Assembly (NCBI RefSeq): GCF_001425305.1
Contig: NZ_LMEE01000004.1
Span: 160,121 to 224,120, forward strand
Origin: Phenylobacterium sp. Root1290
GTDB taxonomy: Bacteria > Pseudomonadota > Alphaproteobacteria > Caulobacterales > Caulobacteraceae
Length of the DNA: 64,000 nucleotides
Direction: 5' to 3'
Positions 8,758 through 16,519 of the stretch are shown piece by piece; within the stretch, counting starts at the first letter, position 1; the number at the start of each line of letters is the position of its first letter. Under the pieces are notes generated by a model. That model saw nothing but the letters and a program-made list of their open reading frames with translations. It ran no database searches and was not told the DNA's origin. A program made the position numbers and the translations under genes.

Positions 8758-8998
8758 GGCGGCGACCTCCCGTTGCAGGGTCTAAGCGCGCAGCCTCGCG
8801 CGCCAGCTTTTCTTCGACCGCTTCGGTTAGCCAAGTGTTGCGCGAGACGTGGCCCGGCCGTGCCGCACGCGCTTCGTCGATCGCTGCGAAGGTCGGCGCG
8901 GAAAGCCGCAGGTTGATGCGGTCCAGGTCCCGGACGCTCGGCGAGGTCGAAGAATCGATCATGGCGCCACGCTGGCGCCCTCCCGGCGCCATGTCCAT
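8750..8998 (-). CDS. Ribbon-helix-helix protein, candidate R-M regulator
   Basis: A small protein (82 residues from 8998, or 70 from the ATG at 8962) with a beta-strand plus two-helix pattern: INLRLSAPTFAAIDEAR, then HVSRNTWLTEAVEEKLAR, typical of Arc/MetJ-like DNA binders. It is the first gene of the methyltransferase operon and overlaps the methyltransferase start by 8 bases. Three GGCGCC boxes spaced 11 bases apart lie at or just inside its 5' end, so it may repress its own operon in the way controller proteins do in other R-M systems. Start 8998 has an AGAG-type ribosome site; 8962 lies directly against the boxes. Role is inferred from position. Confidence 0.65.
   Translation of the reverse strand: MDMAPGGRQRGAMIDSSTSPSVRDLDRINLRLSAPTFAAIDEARAARPGHVSRNTWLTEAVEEKLAREAARLDPATGGRRHG
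8963..8990. promoter_or_regulatory. Three GGCGCC palindromes at 11-base spacing
   Basis: Identical 6-base palindromes begin at 8963, 8974 and 8985, one helical turn apart, at the 5' end of the RHH/methyltransferase operon. RHH proteins commonly bind tandem short boxes in phase. They could be an operator; they also fall in codons if translation starts at 8998. Confidence 0.45.
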
Positions 8999-9115
8999 AG
9001 TTCTCTTTTCGTTCCGCTGAATGCAAGTGAAGATTGCTTTGCGTTAGACTGTCGCATTCGTTGAGTCGGAAAACCGCCGCTGCCTATCAAGCTGTTCGAC
9101 ATCGAAGTCCGCCGC

Positions 9116-9676
9116 GTGGTGGCTGGAGGCGCTCTCGACGATCTCCCCACTGAGGTCGCCGACGCCGCTGGCGACGAGGGCTATCTGCGTGGCAACAGTC
9201 GCTATGCGGACCATCGTGGGTGGCTCTGGGACGACGTGCGCGACGCGTTGAAGGTGGAAGCAGCGGTCGTCGACCAGATTGCCGCCGTCCCGGTCTCAGC
9301 TGAGGCCGAGGCCGCCTTCGAGGCGCAACGAGACCTGGACAGCGAGGGAGCCGAGGCGCTGTGGGGCTTAGACGTAGGCGTGGCGTCTGCGGTGATTGCG
9401 CTATCGGCACTCCGCGCCATGCCGTTCATCAGCTGCAACGCTGGATCATTCGGCGGAGTTCATGCCGCAAGCCGGCCGTATGTCGCCTTCTACATCGCTG
9501 AGGCGTCGCCGGATTTACTCTTGGCCTTGGCCGAGAGAGCTGGAGTCGGGCTCGAGGTCCAAGACGGCGTCCTGTGCCTTTACGGGCGAACCATCCTCGA
9601 TCTGATGCAGTTCGCCAGCGTGGCCGAAGCTCAGAGCCGCTCATCGGACAAGTTCCTGCGTGTCGGAAGCACCTGA
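9116..9676 (+). CDS. Hypothetical protein
   Basis: A 186-residue acidic, soluble protein of no family I recognise. The second half (FISCNAGSFGGVHAASRPYVAFYIAEASPDLLLALAERAGV, split by short loops) reads as an alpha/beta fold. The frame is open back to a stop at 9062-9064; the segment LPIKLFDIEVRR just upstream of GTG 9116 looks protein-like, so the true start may be a non-standard CTG near 9080. It is divergent from the R-M operon, with about 70-120 bases between them, and could share control with it. Confidence 0.6.
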   Translation: MVAGGALDDLPTEVADAAGDEGYLRGNSRYADHRGWLWDDVRDALKVEAAVVDQIAAVPVSAEAEAAFEAQRDLDSEGAEALWGLDVGVASAVIALSALRAMPFISCNAGSFGGVHAASRPYVAFYIAEASPDLLLALAERAGVGLEVQDGVLCLYGRTILDLMQFASVAEAQSRSSDKFLRVGST

Positions 9677-9820
9677 CCTCAAGTTGCCGCTTGCATGGGG
9701 CGGGAGCGGTTGAGGCTGACGCTCCCGCCAGCGGACCTCACTAGTGTCCCCTTCTCGGCTTCGACCCAACTTCCGCTGATGGCGCTTAGCGGTCTGACGA
9801 AAGCACTTTGCTTCGATAGT

Positions 9821-11176
9821 TCACTCACCGTCGGTCGCCGCCGGTTCCCGCGAAGGGACGCGGAGGCGGCACACGAGCCCTTCAGGCCGGAACTCAAGCT
9901 CGGCTGGCGCACCTAGTTCCCCAGCAAGGCCTCGCCCTAGCAGCCGCGATCCAAAACCAGAGCGTGTCGGTGTGATCACCTCCGGACCGCCCATTTCGCG
10001 CCATTCCACTAGCGCCCCCTGCCCGTCATCAGCCGCCCACTGAACCTTGACTTCCCCGGCCGGTGTCGAGAGCGCGCCATACTTGGTCGCGTTGGTCGCG
10101 AGTTCATGCAGGGCCATGGACAGCGCTACCGTCGCCCCCGTCGGCACCCAGATCTGCGGCCCCTCAACCTCGACCCGATTGGCATGAGCATACGGTGCGA
10201 TCGCCGTCGTCACGATGTCGCTGAGATAGGCTCCCTCCCAGGCGCGCTTGATCAGAACGTCGTGCGCCGCCGAGAGCGCCATCAGCCGCCCGTTCAGCGA
10301 GGCTTCGCGCTCAGCGTCCACCTCCCTGAGTGTCTGGCTGATAACAGACTGCACTGTCGCGAGCGTGTTCTTCACTCGGTGATTGAGCTCTCCGATCAGC
10401 AGCGCCTGTCGCCGTTCAAACCTGCGCCGTTCGGTGACGTCCTGTGCGGTCCCGATGTGTCCGGCGAACGCATTGCCGCGAAAGCGCGGCCGGCCATGAA
10501 GATGGATGACGCGCAAGCTGCCATCGGCGTGACGAAAGCCGCCTTCGTATTCGAACGGGCTGGCGGCTTGGCGCGCCTGGCGCAAGGTGGTCAGCAGCCG
10601 CTCAAAGTCTGCTCCGTCAACGGCCTCCAGCCAACCGTCCCCCAGCAGCACTTCACGGTTTCGACCGAGCGTCTCGACCATCGCCTCGTTTATGAACGTC
10701 AGTGTGCCGCCCGCCCCGCTCGCCCACGCCGCCGCCGGCATGTTGTCCGCCAAGGTACGGAAGTGGTGTTCGCTATCGGCGAGCTCGCGCTCGGCTTCCC
10801 GAACCTCCGTGATGTCTCTCCAGACTGCGCCGACGCCGCCGTTCAGGGGGAAGACCTGGACCAGCAACAGTCGCAGCTGACCCCGGCGCGGAAAAGTCGC
10901 CTCGGCCTCCTCGGGCGAATGCGTTTCCCGAACCCGGCAACAGAGCACGCCGAAGGGACTGCCCCTCGAAACACGAGGAAAATTCCAGAGCGATCGCCCG
11001 ACGATCTGCGACCGAGGCCGCTGCAGGAAGCTCACCGCGGCAGGATTGCAGTCGATGCACATCCAGTCGGCGTCAAACTGAAGGAAGCTCTCGCTTAGTC
11101 CGTCAAGGAACTCGCGGGGAAGCATCGGACGCGACGCCTCTGGCCCGAAATGCTCGTCGTATGCGCCATCTTCCAT
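9821..11176 (-). CDS. PAS-domain sensor histidine kinase, HWE/HisKA_2 type
   Basis: About 451 residues from ATG 11176. Two PAS-like sensor regions (FLQFDADWMCIDCNPAAVSFL; FRTLADNMPAAAWASGAGGTLTFINEA) precede a phosphoacceptor region (ELNHRVKNTLATVQSV, His in NHRVKN) and a HATPase region (ALSMALHELATNATKYGA, then GFGSRLLGRGLAGELGA). This NHRVKNTL box is characteristic of the HWE/HisKA_2 kinases common in alphaproteobacteria, often linked to general stress signalling. No transmembrane segment is seen, so it is probably cytosolic. The upstream GTG extension to 11299 reads as non-conserved. No response regulator gene lies beside it; the stress-type genes that follow divergently could be targets, which is only inference. 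Confidence 0.88.
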   Translation of the reverse strand: MEDGAYDEHFGPEASRPMLPREFLDGLSESFLQFDADWMCIDCNPAAVSFLQRPRSQIVGRSLWNFPRVSRGSPFGVLCCRVRETHSPEEAEATFPRRGQLRLLLVQVFPLNGGVGAVWRDITEVREAERELADSEHHFRTLADNMPAAAWASGAGGTLTFINEAMVETLGRNREVLLGDGWLEAVDGADFERLLTTLRQARQAASPFEYEGGFRHADGSLRVIHLHGRPRFRGNAFAGHIGTAQDVTERRRFERRQALLIGELNHRVKNTLATVQSVISQTLREVDAEREASLNGRLMALSAAHDVLIKRAWEGAYLSDIVTTAIAPYAHANRVEVEGPQIWVPTGATVALSMALHELATNATKYGALSTPAGEVKVQWAADDGQGALVEWREMGGPEVITPTRSGFGSRLLGRGLAGELGAPAELEFRPEGLVCRLRVPSREPAATDGE

Positions 11177-11481
11177 GACGCAAGGTTGCTGCCGGCCAGA
11201 GAGGAGTTCAATCGGGTGTGGGCCCCAGCGCCAAGGTGCGGAACAATTTCGAACCGGCGACTTTGGCGCTCGCTTCAGCCAACTGCCGACCGCGATCAAA
11301 GTCTATTTGGGCGCTGCGCACCGCCGCCGAAACTTGGCGAAGCGGAGGCTTAGCTGCGAACCATGCCGGTCCGTGAGACGCCGTGAGCGCCGCCGCGGAC
11401 CGGCGCAGGCGCGTCTCCGAAGAGGTGAAGGAACCATGGCCCGCCTCATGGTTTTCCATCCCATCTCTGGGAGAACCTCAC
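11177..11481. other. Divergent intergenic region with inverted repeat
   Basis: No gene is supported here. It separates the sensor kinase from the lipoprotein gene and must hold both promoters. A perfect 9-base inverted repeat, GCCGGTCCG (11365-11373) and CGGACCGGC (11396-11404), lies about 80 bases before the lipoprotein start; it has no T-run, so it is more likely a leader structure or operator than a terminator. Confidence 0.5.
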
Positions 11482-11826
11482 ATGATCAAGACGATGATCG
11501 GCGTCGCGGCCATCGCGACGCTGCTGGCGGCCTGCGGCCAGAAAACGGCTGAAGCGGACAACACCAACGGCCCGGTCGTGGCCGCCTCGGAGAGCCCCCG
11601 CAACGAAGCGGTGGACACCACCCCGACCCAAGACGCCGCCGCCCTGACCCCCGGCGCCAACTCGTTCACCGAAGCTCAGGCCAAGGGCGCGATTGAGGCG
11701 TCGGGCTACACCGGGGTCAGCGCTCTGACGCAGGACGCCAACGGCGTCTGGTCGGGCACCGCAACCAAGGACGGAGCCGAGGCCAAGGTCGCCGTCGACT
11801 ACAAGGGCGTCGTCAGCGCGTCTTGA
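11482..11826 (+). CDS. Small periplasmic lipoprotein
   Basis: A 114-residue protein with a lipoprotein signal peptide: hydrophobic stretch then LLAAC lipobox, acylated Cys at residue 18. The mature part has a low-complexity acidic/Thr-rich linker and a C-terminal domain (FTEAQAKGAIEASGYTGVS, WSGTATKDGAEAKVAVDYKGVV) that resembles PepSY-like small domains. ATG 11482 follows GGGAGA at good spacing, whereas the upstream in-frame GTG would prevent export. It lies 45 bases before the stress-type gene and is probably co-transcribed. Function unknown; envelope stress is a guess from context. Confidence 0.75.
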   Translation: MIKTMIGVAAIATLLAACGQKTAEADNTNGPVVAASESPRNEAVDTTPTQDAAALTPGANSFTEAQAKGAIEASGYTGVSALTQDANGVWSGTATKDGAEAKVAVDYKGVVSAS

Positions 11827-11870
11827 TCGCGCCGCCTCGCCAGTCCCCCGAAATCAGGAAACCAAATCCG

Positions 11871-12623
11871 ATGAGCAAGACCATTACGCGGCTGTTCGAC
11901 AGCCACACCGCCGCCCTCTCCGCCGTCGAGGAACTCGAGCGTGCCGGCCTCGACCACGACAAGATCAGCATCATCTCCAACAACACCGACAATTGGCACG
12001 ATGGCCATAAGCATGCCGGCGAGCGCGCGGGCGTGCTGGGCGATCGCAATGGCGACGGCGAAAACGACGTCGCCGACGGCGCCGGCAAGGGCGCCACGAC
12101 CGGCGGCCTTCTGGGCGGCGGGGCTGGCCTGCTCGCCGGCCTCGGCATGCTGGCGATCCCCGGCCTTGGTCCGGTCGTCGCGGCCGGCTGGCTGGCCTCG
12201 ACGGCTGTGGGCGCCGCCATCGGCGCGGCCGCAGGCGGCGCGACGGGAGGCCTTCTGGGCGCTCTCAAGGAAGCGGGCCACACCGATGATGAAGCCAACG
12301 TCTATTCCGAAGGCGTGCGGCGCGGCGGCACCCTCGTGAGCGTCAAAGCGCACGATGACGAAGTCGCCACGGTCGAGGCCATTCTCGATGGCCAGCGCGG
12401 CGTCACCGCCACGACCCGGGGCGACGCCTATCGCCAGTCGGGCTGGTCGCGCTTCGATGAACGCGCCGATCCGTACGGCGTGGAAGAAATCGCTCGCGAG
12501 CGCGCGCTCTACCTGGGCGAGACCCGCTCCTTCAGCGGCCTCGAGCCGACTGACAGGTCCATCGACGACGGCGCCGCCGAACCTCGCCCGATCGGCAGCC
12601 CTGGCCTGAACCGTCCGGTCTAA
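11871..12623 (+). CDS. YflT/general stress protein 17M-like protein
   Basis: About 250 residues. The N-terminus (TRLFDSHTAALSAVEELERAGL, ISIISN) matches the general-stress 17M/YflT domain. The middle (about residues 75-130) is a long glycine-zipper stretch (GGLLGGGAGLLAGLGMLAIPGLG, AIGAAAGGATGGLLGAL) that could insert in or contact a membrane. The C-terminal part (VSVKAHDDEVATVEAILDG) is a second ferredoxin-like half followed by a polar tail. ATG 11871 is preceded by AGGAAA. A strong terminator follows at 12669-12710, ending the two-gene unit with the lipoprotein. Molecular function of the family is not established. Confidence 0.8.
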   Translation: MSKTITRLFDSHTAALSAVEELERAGLDHDKISIISNNTDNWHDGHKHAGERAGVLGDRNGDGENDVADGAGKGATTGGLLGGGAGLLAGLGMLAIPGLGPVVAAGWLASTAVGAAIGAAAGGATGGLLGALKEAGHTDDEANVYSEGVRRGGTLVSVKAHDDEVATVEAILDGQRGVTATTRGDAYRQSGWSRFDERADPYGVEEIARERALYLGETRSFSGLEPTDRSIDDGAAEPRPIGSPGLNRPV

Positions 12624-12668
12624 ACCGGCAAAGCTGGCGCCTGTCTAACTGTCAGTTACCGGGCGCCC

Positions 12669-12710
12669 AGCGCCGCGTGGCCTGTCCCCGCCACGCGGCG
12701 CTCCCTTTTT
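12669..12710 (+). terminator. Rho-independent terminator
   Basis: Perfect 12-base stem AGCGCCGCGTGG (12669-12680) and CCACGCGGCGCT (12691-12702), 10-base loop, then CCC and five T. It sits 45 bases after the stress-protein stop and faces the convergent relaxase gene. Confidence 0.88.
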
Positions 12711-12785
12711 GGGATGAACCGCCGAGCCGGCGCGCTTCTCCTCGCCGCGCGAGATCGTCGCCGGACCAATCGCCCGGCAACGGGA

Positions 12786-13805
12786 TCAGTCCTCACGATC
12801 GCGGCTCTCCGGCTGCGGCGGCTGCCGCCTATTCACCAGCTTTTCCTGCAAGCCGCGCAGACGGCGCGCCAGCGCCAGGCGACGACTGTCAGGCGCCGGC
12901 ATGGCGCCGACGAACGCCTCCAGCTGCGCGCCGAGCGCCCTGTGTCCCGGATCGAGCGACACGGCCAACGCCTCGGCCTGCGCCAGATAGAGCCCCCGAA
13001 TTCGCCCTTGCCGCGCGGCCAGGGCCGCCTCCCAAGGCCGCGGCGCGACGTCGCCTGCAAACGCAGCACCCGCCGCCTCCTTCAATGCCGCCGTTTCCGT
13101 CCGGGGCATCGGTCCGAGCCCCGCGAGCGAGCGATCGGCCATCCGGCGCATCGCCATCCGTTGAGGCTTGCGCGTCACCCCGCGGGCGCGACGCGGCGTC
13201 GCCTCGGCCTCGACGCCGCGATCGCGCAAGGCCTGCGCGAACACCTGCCGCCAGGCTTCCAGGTCGCCCTTTTTGGGATTGAGCCGTGACCCATCTCGCC
13301 CGGCGCTGCGAACGGTCAGATGGACATGCGGATGATCAGTGTCGGTGTGGAGCGCAAACACATAATCGAAGCGCTCTGCGAACACTTCGGCGGCGAAGGC
13401 GCGGGCCGCCAGCCGCAAGGCCTCCGCGTCTGTTCCCGCCGGCATCGACAGCATCAGCGCGTGGCTGAGCGGAGCATCCTTCCGCCAAGGCCTTGCGATG
13501 TCCGACTGCTCCGCCCAATCCCTGGCGAGCTCGGCGGCCTCAGCGCGTCCGCGCCACGTCCACCCCTGTTCGTCCTCCAGTTCTAGAGCGCCGTTGCGCG
13601 AGATGTAGGCGATGTGACCTTTCAGATGCACGCCGCCTCGCGTGCGGCCTGTCACCTTGACCATCACTTCCGGCGCGCCGCGCACGATGCGCGACAGCCG
13701 CCCGCCGACCCCGCCAGTCCCGAGCACCTCCTCAGGTCTCCGACGCGGCAGCGCCGCCGGCCGCCAGACTTCCTCGAAGCCTCGAACGGTGACGAGCTCG
13801 CTCAC
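12786..13805 (-). CDS. VirD2-like relaxase/mobilisation nuclease
   Basis: A 339-residue relaxase that would nick oriT and lead the strand into the recipient. The core has an early GGVHLKGHIAYISR block, an LSHALMLSMPAGTD segment, and the metal-binding three-His motif in ALHTDTDHPHVHLTVRS, as in VirD2/MobP nucleases. The nucleophilic tyrosine is likely in IAYISR, which I could not prove. The C-terminal 120 residues are Arg/Ala-rich, probably DNA-binding. The gene overlaps the MobC-like gene upstream by four bases (GTGA), forming a relaxosome operon. The neighbouring VirB11/VirD4 genes suggest a self-transmissible element. Confidence 0.88.
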   Translation of the reverse strand: MSELVTVRGFEEVWRPAALPRRRPEEVLGTGGVGGRLSRIVRGAPEVMVKVTGRTRGGVHLKGHIAYISRNGALELEDEQGWTWRGRAEAAELARDWAEQSDIARPWRKDAPLSHALMLSMPAGTDAEALRLAARAFAAEVFAERFDYVFALHTDTDHPHVHLTVRSAGRDGSRLNPKKGDLEAWRQVFAQALRDRGVEAEATPRRARGVTRKPQRMAMRRMADRSLAGLGPMPRTETAALKEAAGAAFAGDVAPRPWEAALAARQGRIRGLYLAQAEALAVSLDPGHRALGAQLEAFVGAMPAPDSRRLALARRLRGLQEKLVNRRQPPQPESRDRED

Positions 13806-14329
13806 CGCGCGACATCCCAGTAGGTGAGGTTTCCGGCTATCGCCCGGCCGAGCGCATCTGCGTGGCCACGGACTTCCAGGCGAAAGACCTCCACGGCCAG
13901 CGGGTCGTGCAGCCGAGCTGGCCTTGTCCCTGTCCTGTCCTGCGCCTGCGCATTCAACGCCCGCGCCATCTGGTTCAGATTGACCCCGATCCGGCGCAGC
14001 TCAGCGGCGATCGATACCAGCGCTTCCTGCCCGGCCGGGCCGAACGCCGGCCGCTCTGCGACACGCCGCGCAATCAGCGCGCCCGCCCAGGCGTTAGGGG
14101 TCATGTGAAGATCCGCCGCCGCCGCCGCGACGGCCGCGAGATCAGCCTCGGCCAACCGAACGGTAAGCTTGGCGGGGCGGCGGGTGGAGAAGCTCGTCTC
14201 GCTTTCACCCTGCCCCGCAGCCTCAGTGATCAGGCGCCGTAACAGGGCCGACCGACCGCCATTCCCGCAAGCCGCGGCGTCGAACCGCGCAGCCAGGTCA
14301 TCGCTCAATCGGACATTGAAGATCGCCAC
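13802..14329 (-). CDS. MobC-like relaxosome protein
   Basis: A 175-residue accessory protein. The N-terminus (FNVRLSDDLAARFDAAACGNGGRSALLRRLI) looks like a ribbon-helix-helix DNA-binding unit, and the second half holds the MobC signature AELRRIGVNLNQMARALN. Such proteins bind next to nic and open the DNA for the relaxase. It is the first gene of the pair and its promoter region contains a nic-like sequence about 40 bases upstream of its start, so the order oriT-mobC-relaxase is standard. The start ATG 14329 gives the full RHH strand. Confidence 0.85.
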   Translation of the reverse strand: MAIFNVRLSDDLAARFDAAACGNGGRSALLRRLITEAAGQGESETSFSTRRPAKLTVRLAEADLAAVAAAAADLHMTPNAWAGALIARRVAERPAFGPAGQEALVSIAAELRRIGVNLNQMARALNAQAQDRTGTRPARLHDPLAVEVFRLEVRGHADALGRAIAGNLTYWDVAR

Positions 14330-14364
14330 GCTCGCCCTCCCCGTAAGACACCGCCGCCGCCAAG

Positions 14365-14378
14365 GCTATCCTGCCCTA
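14365..14378 (+). other. Candidate oriT nic site 1
   Basis: GCTATCCTGCCCTA contains TATCCTG followed by C, matching the nick consensus of VirD2/RP4-type relaxases (cut expected between G14373 and C14374). It lies just upstream of mobC and the relaxase, and GGCTA/TAGCC flank it as a short inverted repeat. The rest of 14330-14743 has no supported gene and is rich in C-runs; it probably holds the oriT. Confidence 0.6.
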
Positions 14379-14743
14379 GCCTCCCCCCACCTTGCCCCAG
14401 TCCTCCCTTCCCCCACGACGCGTAACCCTACGCGCTCCGGCCAGGCACGCGCAGAAGCCGACCGCCGCCTTGTCCACGCCCCGCATCACCGGCAGCAACC
14501 AGCGCCGCCCAACCGGCGCGCGCGGAGCAGGTCGCTCTACAGTCCGCTGGAGCCTCGAATTTTCGCCCGCCCATCGCAGCTCCGGACACGAGGAAGCCGC
14601 CTATAGGACGAGAAGCCGGCCTCGGGCGCCCATCCGGCCCAATGAGCCCCGCAGAGCCCCAACCAGTCCGCCAATGCCGAGGCGCTGGTCCCGACGAGAA
14701 AGAACCGCAGCGGACATCAGCCCGCTGCGGCCAAGCCTTCGCC

Positions 14744-15643
14744 TCAACCAGGAGCCTGCAGGGCGTGAAGGTAGTCGCACGCACGCTGCGCATGCGACGC
14801 GGCTGTGAAGATGAAACGCTTGTCGCCGTTCAGCACCTCGAGCCAGGACGCCAGATAGGCTGCATGATCCTCACGTGGCTTCAGCGCGATGCCGAGATCA
14901 GCGCAGAGGAAGGCCGCGCCAAGTTCGGCGACGAGTTCCTCCCGAGCATAGCCGACATCGCCCCAGCGCTTGCGTCCGAAGTCACGATCAAGCCGCGCCG
15001 GGTGCCGGGTCCAGTGGGTGCACTCGTGCGCCAGGGTCGCATAGTAGCCGTGCGGGTCTTCGAAGCACTCGAAGGGCGGAACCTGCACATGGTCTGTGCC
15101 CATCACATAGTAGGCGGCGTCACCTCCATGACGGACCTCCGCGCCGGTGGCGGCGAAGAAGGCCTCGGCGCGGGCGATGCGCTGGACGTGATCGAGCACG
15201 GGGGCTTGCGGCGCGTGGAAACGCTCCGGCAGGCCTTCGATCTGTTCGACGTTGAAGACGCTGTAGGCCTTTAGGAACGGAATCTGGCGCTCGACATCCT
15301 GGCCGCCCTCCCCCGCCTCGGTGCGAACAATGCGGTTGGCGTAGACAACGCTGGAGCCGCTCTCGCCCTTGCGGACGTGCGCTCCGAGTTCCAGAGCCTG
15401 CCGGAAAGTCATCCAGACCGGAGCGCTATAGCCGCGGGCGAGCGCTTCGGACCAGAGCAACAGGACATTGACGCCGCTGTAGGGCTCTCCGGAATGCCGA
15501 AGCGGGCGGCTGATCTTCCCGGCGAGGTGCTCGGCCGACCAGGGCCTGGTCCAGGGCCGCACCCCGCGTTCGAGGTCGGCGATGATCTGTTGAGTGACCC
15601 GGGCGTAGAGGTCCGGGCGAGCGGAAGGGTCGGGGCGGGCCAT
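14744..15643 (-). CDS. ardC: ArdC-type antirestriction protein
   Basis: A 299-residue two-domain protein. The N-terminal half (YARVTQQIIADLERGVRPWTRPW, GVNVLLLW, WMTFRQALELGAHVRKGESG) is the single-strand DNA-binding ArdC domain. The C-terminal half is a zincin: HECTH (HExxH) followed by EELVAELGAAFL supplying the third ligand. ArdC proteins protect incoming plasmid DNA from host restriction during conjugation, which suits the place next to the mobilisation genes. ATG 15643 follows AGGAGG at six bases, a strong start. It runs with DUF736 and the large ParB-like gene on the same strand. Confidence 0.9.
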   Translation of the reverse strand: MARPDPSARPDLYARVTQQIIADLERGVRPWTRPWSAEHLAGKISRPLRHSGEPYSGVNVLLLWSEALARGYSAPVWMTFRQALELGAHVRKGESGSSVVYANRIVRTEAGEGGQDVERQIPFLKAYSVFNVEQIEGLPERFHAPQAPVLDHVQRIARAEAFFAATGAEVRHGGDAAYYVMGTDHVQVPPFECFEDPHGYYATLAHECTHWTRHPARLDRDFGRKRWGDVGYAREELVAELGAAFLCADLGIALKPREDHAAYLASWLEVLNGDKRFIFTAASHAQRACDYLHALQAPG

Positions 15644-15715
15644 GGCGGCCTCCTCTAGAAAAGGGATGTGTTGGAGAGGGCCAGCGCCCCGCGCGGGCGG
15701 GGCGCTGGCGAAGGC

Positions 15716-16027
15716 TCAGTCGGCGACGCGGCTGCGCGACCAGATCAGGCTGTAGCCGTCGTCGGCGTCGACCAGGCTGGCGTAGATGGGAGCGGGAAAG
15801 CTGGGGTCGTCCAACTTGACCGAGAGGTAATCGCGGTTCTCGCGGGAGGTCTTCTTCCAGGCCGCGCCGAACTCGACCTGGCCTACGAAGACGCGGTAGT
15901 CGGGCGCCCGCTCGTTGTCCTTCTCGGCGGGGCGGAACTGGGCGGCGCCGACATTGAGGGTGAGGGTCTTGATGGCGCCGCTGATCACGCCGTTGGCCTG
16001 CTGGGTGAAAGTTCCGATGGTGGCCAT
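15716..16027 (-). CDS. DUF736 family plasmid protein
   Basis: A 103-residue protein beginning MATIGTFTQ and continuing [55 protein letters not shown]. This is the DUF736 pattern, a small beta-rich protein conserved on alphaproteobacterial conjugative elements next to ardC, relaxase and large ParB-like genes. Molecular role is unknown. The ATG at 16027 was chosen because the conserved domain starts there and GGAG lies eight bases upstream; the longer open frame upstream is a shadow. Lies 72 bases upstream of ardC and is probably co-transcribed. Confidence 0.9.
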   Translation of the reverse strand: MATIGTFTQQANGVISGAIKTLTLNVGAAQFRPAEKDNERAPDYRVFVGQVEFGAAWKKTSRENRDYLSVKLDDPSFPAPIYASLVDADDGYSLIWSRSRVAD

Positions 16028-16519
16028 GTTCAGTCTCCGTCCTTGCGTCTCAGCCGCGCCCATCGCGGCCTCGATGGCGATCGCAAGTCCGGAGGCGGCA
16101 GGATGCGCAGCCCGCAGGGCCCGCAGCGGAGCGCAGGACGGCGCGGGCGCGGTTTCTTGCCTCGCGAGGAATGGCGGCTTGACCGCCAGGGGAAGAAATC
16201 GCGCGCGGCGCCGTTGCGCCAGGACGGCCGGCGGCGCAGCCGCATCTCCTCCGGCCAGATCGGGCCATCGCGGGCCGTGACGGTCGCGGGGCGCAGCGGA
16301 CGTGAGCCGCATGGCGCCAGGAACTGATCACCCGCAGCCATGGCGCTGAGCACGCGGTCGCCGTCAGGCGCGCGCAAGCATGGGCGAGCCGCTTGTGAAC
16401 GCTCGCCGGGCGGCGCGAGAGGCGCCGCCCCTACGCGCGGCGGCGGGCCAGGCGAAACCTCGCGTGAGCCGCAGGACCTGCCGCACAGCGATTGGCCGCG
16501 CGGCAGGGGACGCCGCAGC
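16028..16519. other. Intergenic, no gene seen
   Basis: About 490 G+C-rich bases between the ParB-like gene and DUF736, both on the minus strand. Open frames here are only shadows. Short GC palindromes such as GGCGGCGCG/CGCGCCGCC-like segments occur, but no T-run or clear promoter was seen. Confidence 0.5.

Noticed and set aside
10106..11098. 330-codon plus-strand frame opposite the sensor kinase
   Set aside because: Antisense shadow; the kinase strand has PAS, phosphoacceptor and ATPase motifs.
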